Part shown: positions 24,088-34,579 of the stretch, one piece after another
Numbering within the stretch: position 1 is the first letter of the stretch
Layout: each line of letters begins with the position of its first letter
DNA from: Artemia franciscana
Taxonomy: Eukaryota; Arthropoda; Branchiopoda; Anostraca; Artemiidae
Assembly (NCBI RefSeq): GCF_032884065.1
Contig: NC_088866.1
Span: forward strand, 51,406,068 to 51,470,067
Length of the DNA stretch: 64,000 bases
Direction of reading: 5' to 3'
Made by a program: the position numbers and the translations under genes
Notes under the pieces: generated by a model
Seen by the model: only the letters and a program-made list of their open reading frames with translations
The model's database searches: none
What the model was told of the DNA's origin: nothing

Positions 24088-24089
<2 letters not shown>
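21386..24089 (-). mobile_element. Naiad-like Penelope retroelement, defective
   Basis: The element reads on the minus strand from the (AT)n at 24090-24118 to the (AT)n ending at 21385. It encodes, in order, the end of an N-terminal GIY-YIG-type endonuclease region, a linker with a Cys-x-Cys motif, and a Penelope-type reverse transcriptase; about 700 bases of non-coding 3-prime sequence follow. N-terminal endonuclease, CxC linker and preference for microsatellites are published features of the Naiad clade. The 5-prime end is truncated inside the endonuclease. A partial copy of its 3-prime end lies at 20477-20821. Confidence 0.75.
22093..24088 (-). pseudogene. Penelope-like (Naiad-type) endonuclease-RT, truncated and deleted
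   Basis: Reading from 24088: DFWIHTLGTAYPFGLNDRVA (end of the GIY-YIG domain), then the basic stretch TCPTKRKKRLRGHRKN, then, after a shift near 23465, the linker NWKPVCNCKQLGQL with its CxC motif. After another shift near 23325 comes VNPTYKHVITGDLS, and after a stop and shift near 23050 the RT: FVIVPVDKANNNFAIICQKL, WTVKFHKNPPKPRFIAGAA, SFDFATMYTNLSL. The text then passes from KKAIWTNCFNTT straight to NEVISFPFPESNIHS. The RT palm part with the G-I-P-M-G-like box and the YxDD catalytic box should lie between them, so an internal deletion has removed the active site. The C-terminus (LLGYARICSNYINFKNRCKI to the stop) is present. Confidence 0.75.

Positions 24090-24118
<29 letters not shown>
24090..24118. 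repeat. (AT)n microsatellite at the 5-prime side of the Penelope-like copy
   Basis: A 29-base AT run marks where the element's 5-prime truncated end meets flanking DNA. Confidence 0.85.
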
Positions 24119-24122
<4 letters not shown>

Positions 24123-24552
24123 AATGTTGGTATTACAGAAACATTTTTTGGGTCATGAAACTATTGTTCACAGATGCATTTTGACCTTTTGAACATCTTT
24201 TCTCTCTTGCAAAACTACTACAAACTCACCATTATGTAGTTATTCCAGTCCAAACGTTCTTGTATTTATACATATAGAATTGCAATCATTTCCATTTTTG
24301 TTTAAAGAGTTTTAAGATGTTTTAAGACTGAAAATTGCTCTGTGGCTCTTTTTGAGAAAGAATACTTTTCTTCAACATTCCAGAAAAATAGAGATGGGTG
24401 TTTTGCCTTCTTGGTAAAATTTTCACCAATAATTTATCATCATAAATTCAAAATATGGTTACTGTTTTGACCACCAAAAAAGAAAATATTATATCTAATA
24501 TTAATGATTTGTAGAATAGCCTAAATATCAAACAATAAAAGTTAAATTTTCA
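24119..24552. other. AT-rich spacer
   Basis: No feature recognised between the microsatellite and the family D element. Confidence 0.35.
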
Positions 24553-25705
24553 AACAGTTTGTGGTAACAAACTGTAGTAAGGAGCAACCTGGCTCAATAG
24601 TAACCAAAACTCTAAAAAATGGAATTTTGACACCAATAGTTACATCAAAAGAATTGCATTTTAATGCTGATTTTAAATATATAAGTTTCATCAAGATTAG
24701 TCTTATCTATCAAAAGTTACAAGCCTGATAAATATTGCCTCATTTTAGAAAATAAGGGGAAACACCCCCTAAAAGTCATACAATTTTAACGAAAATCACA
24801 CCATCAGATCTTTCCATGGAGGAGCTTCTCATGGGGGAAGAGACTTTCAATGGAGAGGGTGCAGGATTTTCTAGCATTATTTAAAAAAAAACAATGAAAA
24901 AATAAATATGAAAAGTTTTTTCTACTAAAATTGAGAAGCAGCATTAAAACTTAAAACAAACAGAAATTATTACACATATGAGGGGTTTATCTCCTTGTAA
25001 TATCTTGCTCTTTATGCTAAAGTATTTTTAGTAATTTTAACTATTTATCCTATGGCCTTAGTGATTCATGGGTCAGACAAAATTTAATCTTTAATGTAAA
25101 GAGCAAGGTATTGACAAGGGGTGAGCCCCCTCACATAGAAGTTTGCTATGTAATTTAATTTGTAAGTTATGTATATTTTCTACTTATGAAAACGTTTGTA
25201 AAAATCATAAGTTATAGTTGCCTTTTTAAGTAATCAAAAAATTGGAGGGCAAATAGGCCTCCTCCCTTGCTCCTTTTTCTCAAAATCTTCCAATTAAAAC
25301 TACAAAAAAGCCATTTGGCACAAAAAATAAATATGCAAATTTTGTTTTAAGTATTTATGTGCAGGAACCAAGATCAAAATATGCATTAATTCAAAAATGT
25401 CCAGAAATTAAAAAAAAACAAAAAAAACAAGTTTTTTTAAATGAAAGTAAGGAGCAACATTAAAACTTAAAATGAACAGAAATTACTCCATATATGAAAG
25501 GGGCTTTTCCTCCTCAATGCCTCACTCTTTGCACTAAAGTTTTTATTGTTTTAAAATGTAGAGTTAAGAGAAAGAGTCAAACTTTAGCATAAAGAGTGGG
25601 GTGTTGAGGAGGAAAAGCCCCTTTCATATATGGAGTAATTTCTGTTCATTTTAAGTTTTAATTTTGCTCCTTACTTTCATTTTAAAAAACTTGTTTTTTT
25701 TTAGA
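24553..25705 (-). mobile_element. Family D foldback element, copy 1 (internally deleted)
   Basis: Compared with the copies at 45003 and 48499 this one is inverted. It begins (element 3-prime end) with the terminal hairpin CAGTTTGTGGTAACAAACTG and the AGTAAGGAGCAACC motif. It contains a second hairpin at about 24960-25145 (arms with CTTGCTCTTTATGCTAAAG and its complement) and the long first hairpin at about 25430-25690. In that hairpin, GGGGCTTTTCCTCCTCAATG pairs with a nearly exact complement about 110 bases later. About 430 bases present in the other two copies (the family-B-like module) are missing. No protein is encoded. Confidence 0.7.
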
Positions 25706-26206
25706 ATCAAAAGACTATCAGATTTCTGGTAATATGTGAATAAAACTGAAACATTAAAAGGATATATAGATCAAAATAGGATATATTTTATTTACAAAAA
25801 TAAATCCCTTTTGCAGGGCTTCATTTGGGGGGGGGCAGTTGACCCCCCTTAACAATATTAAGACAAAAATGATTTGCATATCCCATGTCCATTGACTATC
25901 TGGATATGACTCTTGCTCCCTAATAAATATACTGGAGATTTGCCCTTCCTTTCTAAGTAGCCTAAGTCAATAAACTAATATTTTTTTGATGCTAGATATT
26001 TTTTATAATAACAATATTCATGTGTGGTCTAAATTTATAGCTATTAATTGATATATACAATTCTTATTTGGTGACAATATGTGAGGATTTGAGTTTTACT
26101 CTATTGCATAGGCCTAGGCTACTGGTTTTCTACCTATGGCATCATCAGGGGGAGAGCATCCTAGCAACAATGAATGATGCTTGAAAAGAGCATAAAATAA
26201 ATAATT
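25706..26206. other. AT-rich intergenic DNA
   Basis: No gene recognised. It contains a G9 run near 25828-25836 in a CATTTGGGGGGGGGCAG context. Confidence 0.35.
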
Positions 26207-26824
26207 GGTAAAATTCTAGTTAATTGACTTCTTGCTCTATCAGAAAGGATTTAGGTTAGGAAAATGAAACTTTCAGGGATGGGTCTACAGGCTAAAATAA
26301 GTTCCCAGGAAGGTATTTTAAAGTACACACCTCCACTCCTTCTCCCTCTAGACAGTCCTGAAATTTGTCTACATGACAATTACCTATTGGAATTTTGACA
26401 AAACAATGTTTACCTTAATTTTCAGTTACTAGTTGCTTTTTCTCTGCCTTTAGTTCTTAAAATGCAATTCCTGTTAATTGAGTAGAATTTTGAGCAATAT
26501 CAATGTTTTTTTTCAAAATTTAGGGAATGTATTTGCATATATTTAAAACCTTATAAAATGGAATTGAGCAAAGTTATGAAGCTGAAAACAATTTTGTTGT
26601 ACTTCAATTAATTAGAAGATCTATTTTGCAAGGTTTCACTTTTATAAGACACATATTTTTAAAGGGCAGGGCACTCTAGAGGAAGAAGGAGTGGAGGTAG
26701 TTGCTTCAAAAAGCCTACCTTCCCAGGACATACTTTAAGTCTGTAGATTCATTCCTGAAAGTTTCATTTTCCTAATCTAAACCCTTTTTGAGATAGCAAG
26801 AAGTCATTTAACTAGAATTTTACC
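26207..26824. mobile_element. Family F MITE-like element, copy 1
   Basis: It starts GGTAAAATTCTAGTTAATTG and ends with the complement (AACTAGAATTTTACC). The inverted similarity extends well inward: CAGGGATGGGTCTACAGGCT on the left matches the complement of the right part near 26740. It has no coding capacity. The flanking 8-mers are similar but not identical, so the target duplication is not clear for this copy; copies 2 and 3 have perfect ones. Confidence 0.7.
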
Positions 26825-29224
26825 TAAAGAATCTATTAGTACTAACTTTATTAAGTGTCCTTCAGAAGAGTGTTTGATTTTGATCAAAGCCTAGAATTTA
26901 AAACAAGACACAACTAGACTGGAATCAAGCACTGGACCTAGAAATATCTGTCATCTTCCATAGTCGTTATTTCAGATTTTTTACTCTGCTAGGGCAGAGT
27001 AAACAGGTGTGTTTCACCATTAATTCTTTTAATATATTGTAATATGAATACCCTTTTGTACCAATATTGCTGATGTCCAGCTGAGTTTTCAATTGAAGAA
27101 ATCCCTAGATTGTCAGTTTAAAATTTCACAGCCATGGCATACACCCAGCAAGCCGACAATCTACCAGCCTAATATTAACAGTTGACAATAAAAATAACAG
27201 ACTTTTTTCTTAAATTTTAAACTGTCTTTTTATATTTATGCTAATGTTTAAAAAAAGATTTAAGATCAAATAATTAAGCGTCATGAGATAGCATAGCTTC
27301 CTACATACTCTTGGGCAAGGGTTGTAATTATTGCGAGTCGACCATTGTTAACCTTTAAGGTTCGCTATTGGGATAAAGGGACAAGTCTAATCCAGGGTCT
27401 CAAAAAAGAACTAGGCTATTAAGGTGAGATTCTCAAGAAATGTTGAGGAAGACCTCCGACAAAATCAAATCACTATTTCCAGGATGGCTGTCAAAACGCC
27501 GTACCAGCAATATTTAAAGAGTGAATGAGGGTATTATTTTGAACATTTCAGGATATATTAAGGGGAATGTTGAATAGTAAACTTGTAACCCCTTAGTCCT
27601 TGAAACAAGTGAATAATCCCTTAGTTCTTTAAAAACCAAACATATAAATGGGAAACAAGCAATTAAGAAATCAAATAAAGATAGATAAATAAAAAAAAAT
27701 CAAAATATCATAGTTAAAAAAAAGAAATCAGAGCCAATAAATTAATAATTACCAGCAAAATGTAAAGAAAGACAGTGAAATTGAAACATTGCTTTCTAAA
27801 TATTCGTACCTCTTAATTTCCGCACTTGCTAACTATATGTTACTTTTATCGTATAGGGGGAATGTTTGATCGCAGTTGTGACCGAAAAGGCTAGTGGTGT
27901 CGAGCTGAATTTAAAGAAATTTGTGGTGGTGGGGGGGTTAATGAACTAAACCAGAAGACACTACGTGTATCTTTGTTATTAAAATGCGTATCAGCAATAT
28001 TTTAGGAACGGGTAATGATAAAAACTTGAAAGATACTAGGCCAATACCACTGCTACTGCTGCTGTTACTGCAAGTGTGACTCCAACTACCTACATTGCTA
28101 CTACGATTACTTTCGAGTGTCACTAAGATTACTTGGGAAGCTGACTGTTTGCAAATGTGAATACTTACAGATGTGACTGCAATTTCTTGCAAGTTTAACT
28201 AATTTTACTTGCGATTGCTTCAGGAAGTATTTAGGGGAATATTGAGAAAAATAAAAACGCATTATGTGTATGGCGGTTGTCAGAAGTGTGTATCAAAAAT
28301 TTTTAAGGACGGTTGATGGTACTAAGCTCAACTTTCAAGGCATGTTGATAGGGATATTAGAAAATGATCATAGAGCAGCCAGCCCCTCTCCCACTTTTTT
28401 TTTCTCAAATGCCTCCACCTCAACACTCATAGAAACTAAAAACAAATTTTTATTAAACATAGTCTAAAGGTCCAATTTCCATAACTTTGTGAATGCTAAT
28501 ACTCAACAGCCTACGGGGCAAGAATTATAAACTGTTCAATTTACCCATTGTTTACAATTAAGATGTATGATTGTGAAAGTAAGAATATTTCCTGGGTATG
28601 CCTGAAAAACTAAATTCAATAAAGTAATACCCTTTAGGGAATTATGAGTGGGATGCTGGAGTAAATAAAAAGACGATATGTTCATCCAGGCCATAAAAAG
28701 TATCTACAACATCTTAAAAACCTTCAAGGCCACTACTACTATTATGGGTGTAACTGGAACCAGCTGCTACTGTGACTAAGACTATTTTTGACTACTTTCA
28801 CGAAATATTAAGGGAATGTTGAAAAAAATCAAAGTACGCTGTGTGGATGGTGGTTGTCAAAACGGAACATCAGCAACATCTCAAGAACGACCGAGAGTAT
28901 TACATTGGAATTTTCATGGTTTCTTATAAAGTTCTTGGATCAGAAGCTACCTCCCCCTGTCCATTTTCTACACCCCCTCAAAACGGATCGTAGTCGCAAA
29001 ATAATCATTTTGTTCAAAAGGATTCAAAGGTATAATAAAGACTACCGTGTAATGTAGTCAATAAAAAAAAATAAACAGGAATGGAGATAGGAAACATCCC
29101 TGTTGGACACTAGATGTTATCTAGGAGAAACGTACATCTCTTACATTTATGTACAGAGTACAGCTCTTACCTTTTTCAAAAAAAAAAAAAATTGCCAGCC
29201 GATTACTATAACATGGGCCAAAAA
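26825..29224. repeat. Intergenic DNA with degenerate family C units
   Basis: At least four dispersed units occur at about 27430-27600, 27900-28060, 28240-28380 and 28640-28930. The consensus phrases are GGNGGTTGTCAAAACG, TATCAGCAATATTTNAAGAACG, GAGGGTATTAAG and GGGGAATGTTGA. Runs of ACT/CTG triplets (ACTGCTACTGCTGCTGTTACT near 28048) lie between them. The same family occurs at about 11465-11585 and 54490-55700. No coding content is visible. Confidence 0.5.
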
Positions 29225-29819
29225 TTAGCCAGCCACGTAATAACATTGGACTTTTAGTCCACCCAACGTGCCAATATCTTGCTGCGACTTTGGACGGAAT
29301 GCTGCCCGATGGAACACCAATTGAAGTAAAGACAGTACATAACTTACCACAAGAAAAAACTAAGAGGACAAAACTCATATCAGAGGTATAATAAAGGGAT
29401 TCTGTCTTAAAATGACTACTTTAAGACTCCAGCTAAAAGTAAACCACAAATACTATGGCCAAATTCAAGACCAGCAAGAGATTGCTAATCAAGAGCAATG
29501 TCGTCTACTGGTCTACAGTAATCGAGAAGACTGGAAAATAACAATAGTTGAACGACCAAGGTAGTACTGGGCAAAAGTGTGTCCGAAATTTGAGTGTTTT
29601 TGGATGGATTGCTTGTTGCCTGAAATATTTGATTCAGGAATGGATAGGAGCCTGGAAATGAGAGAGCCAGCATATGTCACAATGGCCATAGGTCGGAAAC
29701 AAGCAGTAACTTCTAGTTTTTATTTAAAAAGAGCATCAAATTCTGAAGAGGCAAGCAGAAAAAAGCGGAAGATTGACAAAGATTTGTCAGAAACCAAAGA
29801 TCTTTCACTGATTAATTGA
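29225..29819 (+). pseudogene. YqaJ-like nuclease domain fragment
   Basis: In one frame the segment reads NNIGLLVHPTCQYLAATLDG, then DGTPIEVKTVHNL: the pattern of a G-(L/F)-V-x-P...x-DG followed by I-E-V-K is the active-site core of YqaJ-type exonucleases of the PD-(D/E)XK class. Further on, NHKYYGQIQDQQEIAN matches the usual YxxQ-Q segment of that family, and after a TAG, YWAKVCPKFECFWMDCLLPE resembles the tail. The fragment is broken by a stop and a probable frame change near 29390 and lacks its N-terminal part. Such domains occur in invertebrate transposon-derived genes. The host element is not identified. Confidence 0.55.
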
Positions 29820-30648
29820 TCGGAATCGGATAATGAGCAATAGTTTTCTATTTTAATTTGTTATTAAAAAGGATAGCCAGCAGCTTCTACTTTTGTGTTT
29901 TATCCGATTTCAACATCTTAGAGATTTTTTTTTCCTTTGCATATATTTAATTAATAATGATCTGCCACGTCCTTACTCGAATCAAATGAAAAAAAAACAA
30001 GTTTTTTAACTGAAAGTAAGGAGCGACACTAAAACTTAAAACGAACAAAACTACTCCCTATATAAAAGGGGCTTTGCCCTCCTCAACGCCCCGCTCTTTA
30101 CGCTGAAATTTGACTCTTTCTCTTAACTGAACTTTTTAAAACAGTTAAAACTTTAGTGTAAAGAGCAGGGAGTTACTAACATTTGCAGTTTTGGTCTGAG
30201 GTACATGTCTCTCAATAGGCTAGAAAAAGTGGTTAATAGATGGCTGTTCTTTGCTTATCTAAAACAAACAAAAAATAAAAGGAATATTTCCCAATCACTT
30301 ATCTTTATTATACTCAGTACATTCAGTCAGGAGTTATACCAAACAAGTTTGGTTTCAAGTTACCACCTTGAGCCTACACTAATTGCTATGACTGATGCAT
30401 ATGGCTATTCAGGTCCAATTTTACAATGTAACTAATTACTTACGCAAAAACTGAAACAATGGAGTTAATACAAACTAAATAACATTGGTAATGTTTCAAG
30501 GTGGAGTTTGAATTGAAAATAGCAAGAAAATTCATATTGAGATGACATTTTGGCCTACGGGCCCTATTTTACAGCCCTCTTGAAACGTACAAGAAACTGA
30601 AAGCTCACAGAACAGAATTCTAGAAACAGTCAAAATAAGAAGAGCATA
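29820..30648. other. Spacer containing a partial family D element
   Basis: Apart from the family D fragment at 29985-30178 no feature is recognised. CCACCTTGAGCC near 30364 and TCAAGGTGGAGT near 30498 are approximate complements. Confidence 0.35.
29985..30178 (+). mobile_element. Family D element, copy 2 (left hairpin only)
   Basis: It starts AAAAACAAGTTTTTTAACTG, continues AAAGTAAGGAGCGACACT and CTCAACGCCCCGCTCTTTAC, passes through the hairpin loop, and stops part-way in the returning arm (GTGTAAAGAGCAGGG). The rest of the element is absent. Confidence 0.65.
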
Positions 30649-32698
30649 TTGATCGACAATGGTGATAATAGTGAAGAAGACGAAAGCTCAGATATTTCGA
30701 CAAACATTAGAGACCAATCTTCTCATCTCGTTTTGATGAGGGTGTTTGCAGACTCAGAGGTGAGGCAGTTTGTAAGTCCTTACATAGAAAGAGAAACGGA
30801 AGATCACCCTGAGACCTCAACTGTAGACGCTGTTGTTGATAGTCTCAGCAGCACTTCCCAAGACAAAGAGCCTTCAGTTTCTTAAGAATTGGTTGCAGAA
30901 TCTCATTGTCAAAAGGCTTCTGTAGCGAAGAGGGGTGCCAGAATTAAAAAATTAGACAAAAGAACACTGATATCTTACTGGAATATTGACCCCGAGGGTA
31001 AATATTACATTGGTAAAGAGCCCACAGGAATGCCGCGCTGCATTCTATGTAACATTGACTTACGAAAAACTTAATAAAAATCATGGAGGAACTCCATAAA
31101 ACATTGAAGAGGGCTTTTCCCGACTTTGAAAATGCAAAGGAAGTTTAATGTGATCGTACAAAAACCACACACCTAATCAATTCGATAATTGGAAAAGCTG
31201 TGTGTGATGACTTGTGCCACCTCATGAAAAAATTATTTCTCAATAATAATCGAAGTGCCGAAAGCCTAGTGGTTTTAATTTGTTACGTTGATAAAATGAA
31301 GGACGATCTGAGTGGTGGATGGAAGAAATTTGTGAAAGACTCATACTTGAAGCTGATTGAAGTACATCAGTGCACAGATGGAGATGTACACACACCATTC
31401 ACAAGCCTTCTGCTTAAAGAAATGGAAGGACAAGGGGGGTGGTGTGCAAGCAAAGCTTTCGCTTGACTTACCGAACCTATTTGTATCGGGGTGTGTGTGC
31501 TATACAATCCATTTGTTTGCTAGTGTAGCAAGTCAAAAGCTATCAGAAGACACTGAAGAATTCTGTCAGGACATCTATAATTACATTAGCAGAAGCCCCA
31601 AAAGGAATGGAGAGTCCAAGCAAAAGCATAAATTTATGGAACTTGACAAGCATAGGATTCTATACCATGTCACAACTAGGTGCTTTCCCGACTCCTAATA
31701 ATTCTACGCTATCTCGAGCAATGGGAATGATTGATACTTTTCTTTCAGAGTGAAAACTTAAAGGAAGGAATCAAGCCATCCAAAGCCACAGCTATTCTGG
31801 AAGAATTGCCGTCACTGATCTTCAAAGCCTATTTGACTTTCCTAGTATACATGCCACCGTTGGCTACAGACCTGATTATATAATTCCTGTCGGAGGGGAC
31901 ACAATTTCTCATTTTCTACAATCGAGTTAGTGAGCTATATAAAGTAATTGTCAATCATTTTTTGAAACCATCGTACATGGAGAAAGCAGAAGAATCTTTG
32001 ATATAGCTTTGGAACCCACATCATCTCTGAGATATGAAAGAAATAGATTGTGGCAGTCGTGAAGATGTTCTATTTGTCAACGAAAAGATTTTGTTATCAG
32101 CTGCAACTTCTTTCAAGAGAACATGCAGAAAATACTTGATGAAACTGAGCGAAGAAATAAGAAAAGGCTTTTAGTTCGAAGTACTCGACGACTAAAAACC
32201 TGGACGGACTAGACCCGAAGATGGCAATGTCTTCCGACCATCGAAACTTGAGCACTGTACCATACTCGCCTAGTTTCCAATTTTGGCAGAGGAAAGTGAT
32301 GCAGAAAATTTTTCCTAGGAATGGGAATGGCCATTTGGCTCTGATCTCAAGAAATATATGGACCGTGACCAGCTTATTTCTGGTGTCAAGCAGTACAACG
32401 GTTCGATAGTCCTCAAATAGAAATTTTTCCGTTCTTGGGTGAATTCATGATAAAAATACTAATCCTACCTCATTATTTTACTGATGCTGAGAGAAAATTT
32501 TCTTTTGTCAATATAAACTACAGATTTGACTTTACTACCCTGAATACACTTCTGAGCGCTAAGAAAATTGTTACCAAGGACCGGAAACCCGCAATGAGCA
32601 TGCTGACACATACTAATTGGAAAAATACTGAAAGAGGATATAATAAATCTGCTGCTGCAAGTGACCTTGCGGTTTCTGACTTGGGTGATGACGTTTAG
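30649..32698 (+). pseudogene. hAT-superfamily transposase relic
   Basis: An acidic N-terminal stretch (from 30649) runs in the same frame, through one TAA, into KKLDKRTLISYWN and CILCN. Next comes FPDFENAKEV, then CDRTKTTHLINSIIGKAVCD, then DSYLKLIEVHQCTD, then LFVSGCVCYTIHLFASVASQ, then DKHRILYHVTTRC. Around 31740-31960 in shifted frames are LPSLIFKAYLTFLVYMPPLA and NRVSELYKVIVNHFLKPSYM. The end at 32435-32698 has FTDAERKFSFVNINYRFD and LNTLLSAKKIV, the hAT dimerisation pattern (usually xxERxFS...L). Order and wording match hAT-type transposase-like proteins with a CRTK-type N-terminal block. At least six stops or frameshifts were seen, so it is dead. Terminal repeats were not located. Confidence 0.7.
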
Positions 32699-33529
32699 TG
32701 CTATATAGGCTTTCGATTGCATTTTTGTCCGCCCGTTGGTCTCTCCGTGTTTTACTTTCAGTTCTTGTTTATCGTTTTTTTATGTAGAATAAGTCAAAGT
32801 TCCTCTAATGTAATTGATTGGTTGTGTTTTGTATGTTAAACGTAAATTTGGGTCTATATTAGGAAATGTCAGTTCGGTTTCCAAGATATTACTAACGTAG
32901 TTGATTGTTCATTATCAAATAGAAATTTTGGCATTTGCAGAAGTGAAGCCATAATAGTCTATGCAGGGAAAAAGACATCTACCAAATATCTTTGAAAAAA
33001 GATATTTGATAGTTTGTTTCCTTTACTATAATGTATTTTTCCGATCGTGTACGTGTTGCACGCAGCGCAAAATTTTTTTTGCCTTGCGTGTGGCGCAACA
33101 CGCAAAAAACAGACATGGTACAATTTTGGGATCGGCGGCGCAATTTTTGGACGTTCTGCGGTACTTTTTCTTCCCAACCGTCGGTAACATTGCAAATGAT
33201 TTTGAATAAGTGAGGCCGCGGACAAGAACTGGAAATACCAAAATGAAAATAAAGGTAACTAATTCCTCGGTTCTCATCAGTTTATGTGTAAATTCTAAAG
33301 GGTATATCAAGGGATGAAGATAAGCCAGATATAATGCTTGTGTGACTGAAATCTTACTAGTAAATGCTGGGAAGAGTCTTCTAGGCCCTAATCCAAAATG
33401 TAGTCTAGTCACTGTGAAATATGCTAGGCTAAGTCTACCTTAAATCGCAGCTTGGAGCGATATGGAACTGGAATGATATCAAATTTATTAGAATCTCTTG
33501 CTAAGTAGTGCTTAAGATTGTGGTAACAG
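32699..33529. other. Spacer with a CpG-rich patch
   Basis: At 33035-33225 CpG is frequent (GATCGTGTACGTGTTGCACG; GGATCGGCGGCGCAATTTTT) within otherwise AT-rich DNA. An imperfect inverted repeat, GTGTTGC...GCGCAA versus TTGCG...GCAACAC, spans about 33053-33103. AAGATATTTGATAG near 32998 follows ATATCTTT at 32988. No gene is recognised. Confidence 0.4.
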
Positions 33530-33743
33530 TATAGGCAAATTTATGACAGTTCATATTATTGACTTATCAATAAAGTGAACATACCACTCTATGCCCTTTT
33601 TGCTCTTTATAAATACCATAATTGCTGCTATTGCAAGTTCAAATTCAAGCATTTTTTGAGCTCTTAAAAATGAATAATTTTCAGTTTAAGTAGGCTATAA
33701 GTTATCATTAGTTTTCCAACAAAATAATGCTATGTTTCCTCAC
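33530..33743 (+). repeat. Family E repeat, copy 2
   Basis: ACAGTTCATATTATTGACTT, CAATAAAGTGAACATACCAC and TGCTCTTTATAAATACC match copy 1 (21030). The copy ends next to the target duplication of family F copy 2. Confidence 0.65.
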
Positions 33744-33751
33744 TACTGTTT

Positions 33752-34364
33752 GGTAAAATTCTAGTTAATTGACTTCTTGCTATCTCAGAAAGGGTTTAGG
33801 TTAGGACAATGAAACTTTCAGGGATGAATCTACAGACTAAAGTGTGTCCCAGGAAGGTATTTTGAAGCAACTACCTCCACTCCTTCTCCCTCTAGAGGGC
33901 CCTGACCTTTGATGACCTTTAAAAATATGTGTATTATAAAAGTGAAACCTTGCAAAATAGATCCTCTACTTAATTGAAGTACAACAAAATTGTTTTCAGC
34001 TTCATAACTTTGCTCAATCACATTTTGTAAAGTTTTAAAGATATGCAAATACATTTCCTAAATTTTGAAAAAAAAACATTGATATGGCTCAAATAATAAA
34101 GAATTGCATTTTCAGAACTAAAGGCAGAGAAAAAGCAACTAGTGACTGAAAATTAAGGTAAAATGTTGTTTTGTCAAAATTTCAATAGGTGACCTGTCAT
34201 GTAGGCAAATTTCAGGGCCCTCTAGACGGAGAAGGAGTGGAGGTGGGTACTTTAAAATACTTCCTGGGACATACTTTAGCCTGTAGACCCATCCCTCAAA
34301 GTTTCATTTTCCTAACCTAAACCCTTTCTGGGATAGCAAGAAGTCAATTAATTAGAATTTTACC
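33752..34364. mobile_element. Family F MITE-like element, copy 2, with 8-bp target duplication
   Basis: The element is 613 bp, begins GGTAAAATTCTAGTTAATTG and ends with the complement ...GAATTTTACC. It is flanked by perfect direct repeats TACTGTTT at 33744-33751 and 34365-34372. Long terminal inverted repeats include TTAGGTTAGGACAATGAAAC on the left and the complement near 34300. An 8-bp duplication fits hAT, P or Merlin-type transposons; the family is not assigned further. No coding capacity. Confidence 0.85.
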
Positions 34365-34579
34365 TACTGTTTTCTTGGTTGGTTTCAACAAAATAAGGTA
34401 AAATTCTAGTTGTTGACTTTTGGCTATCTTGTAAAGGGGTTGGATTAGGAAAAATAAAACTTTCAAGGGTGGATCTAAAGGCTAAAGTATGTGCCAGGAA
34501 GGTATTTTGAAGTACCCAACTTTACTCCTTCTCCCTTTAGAGGCCTGTGAAATTTACCTACATGACAGGTCTATCTATA

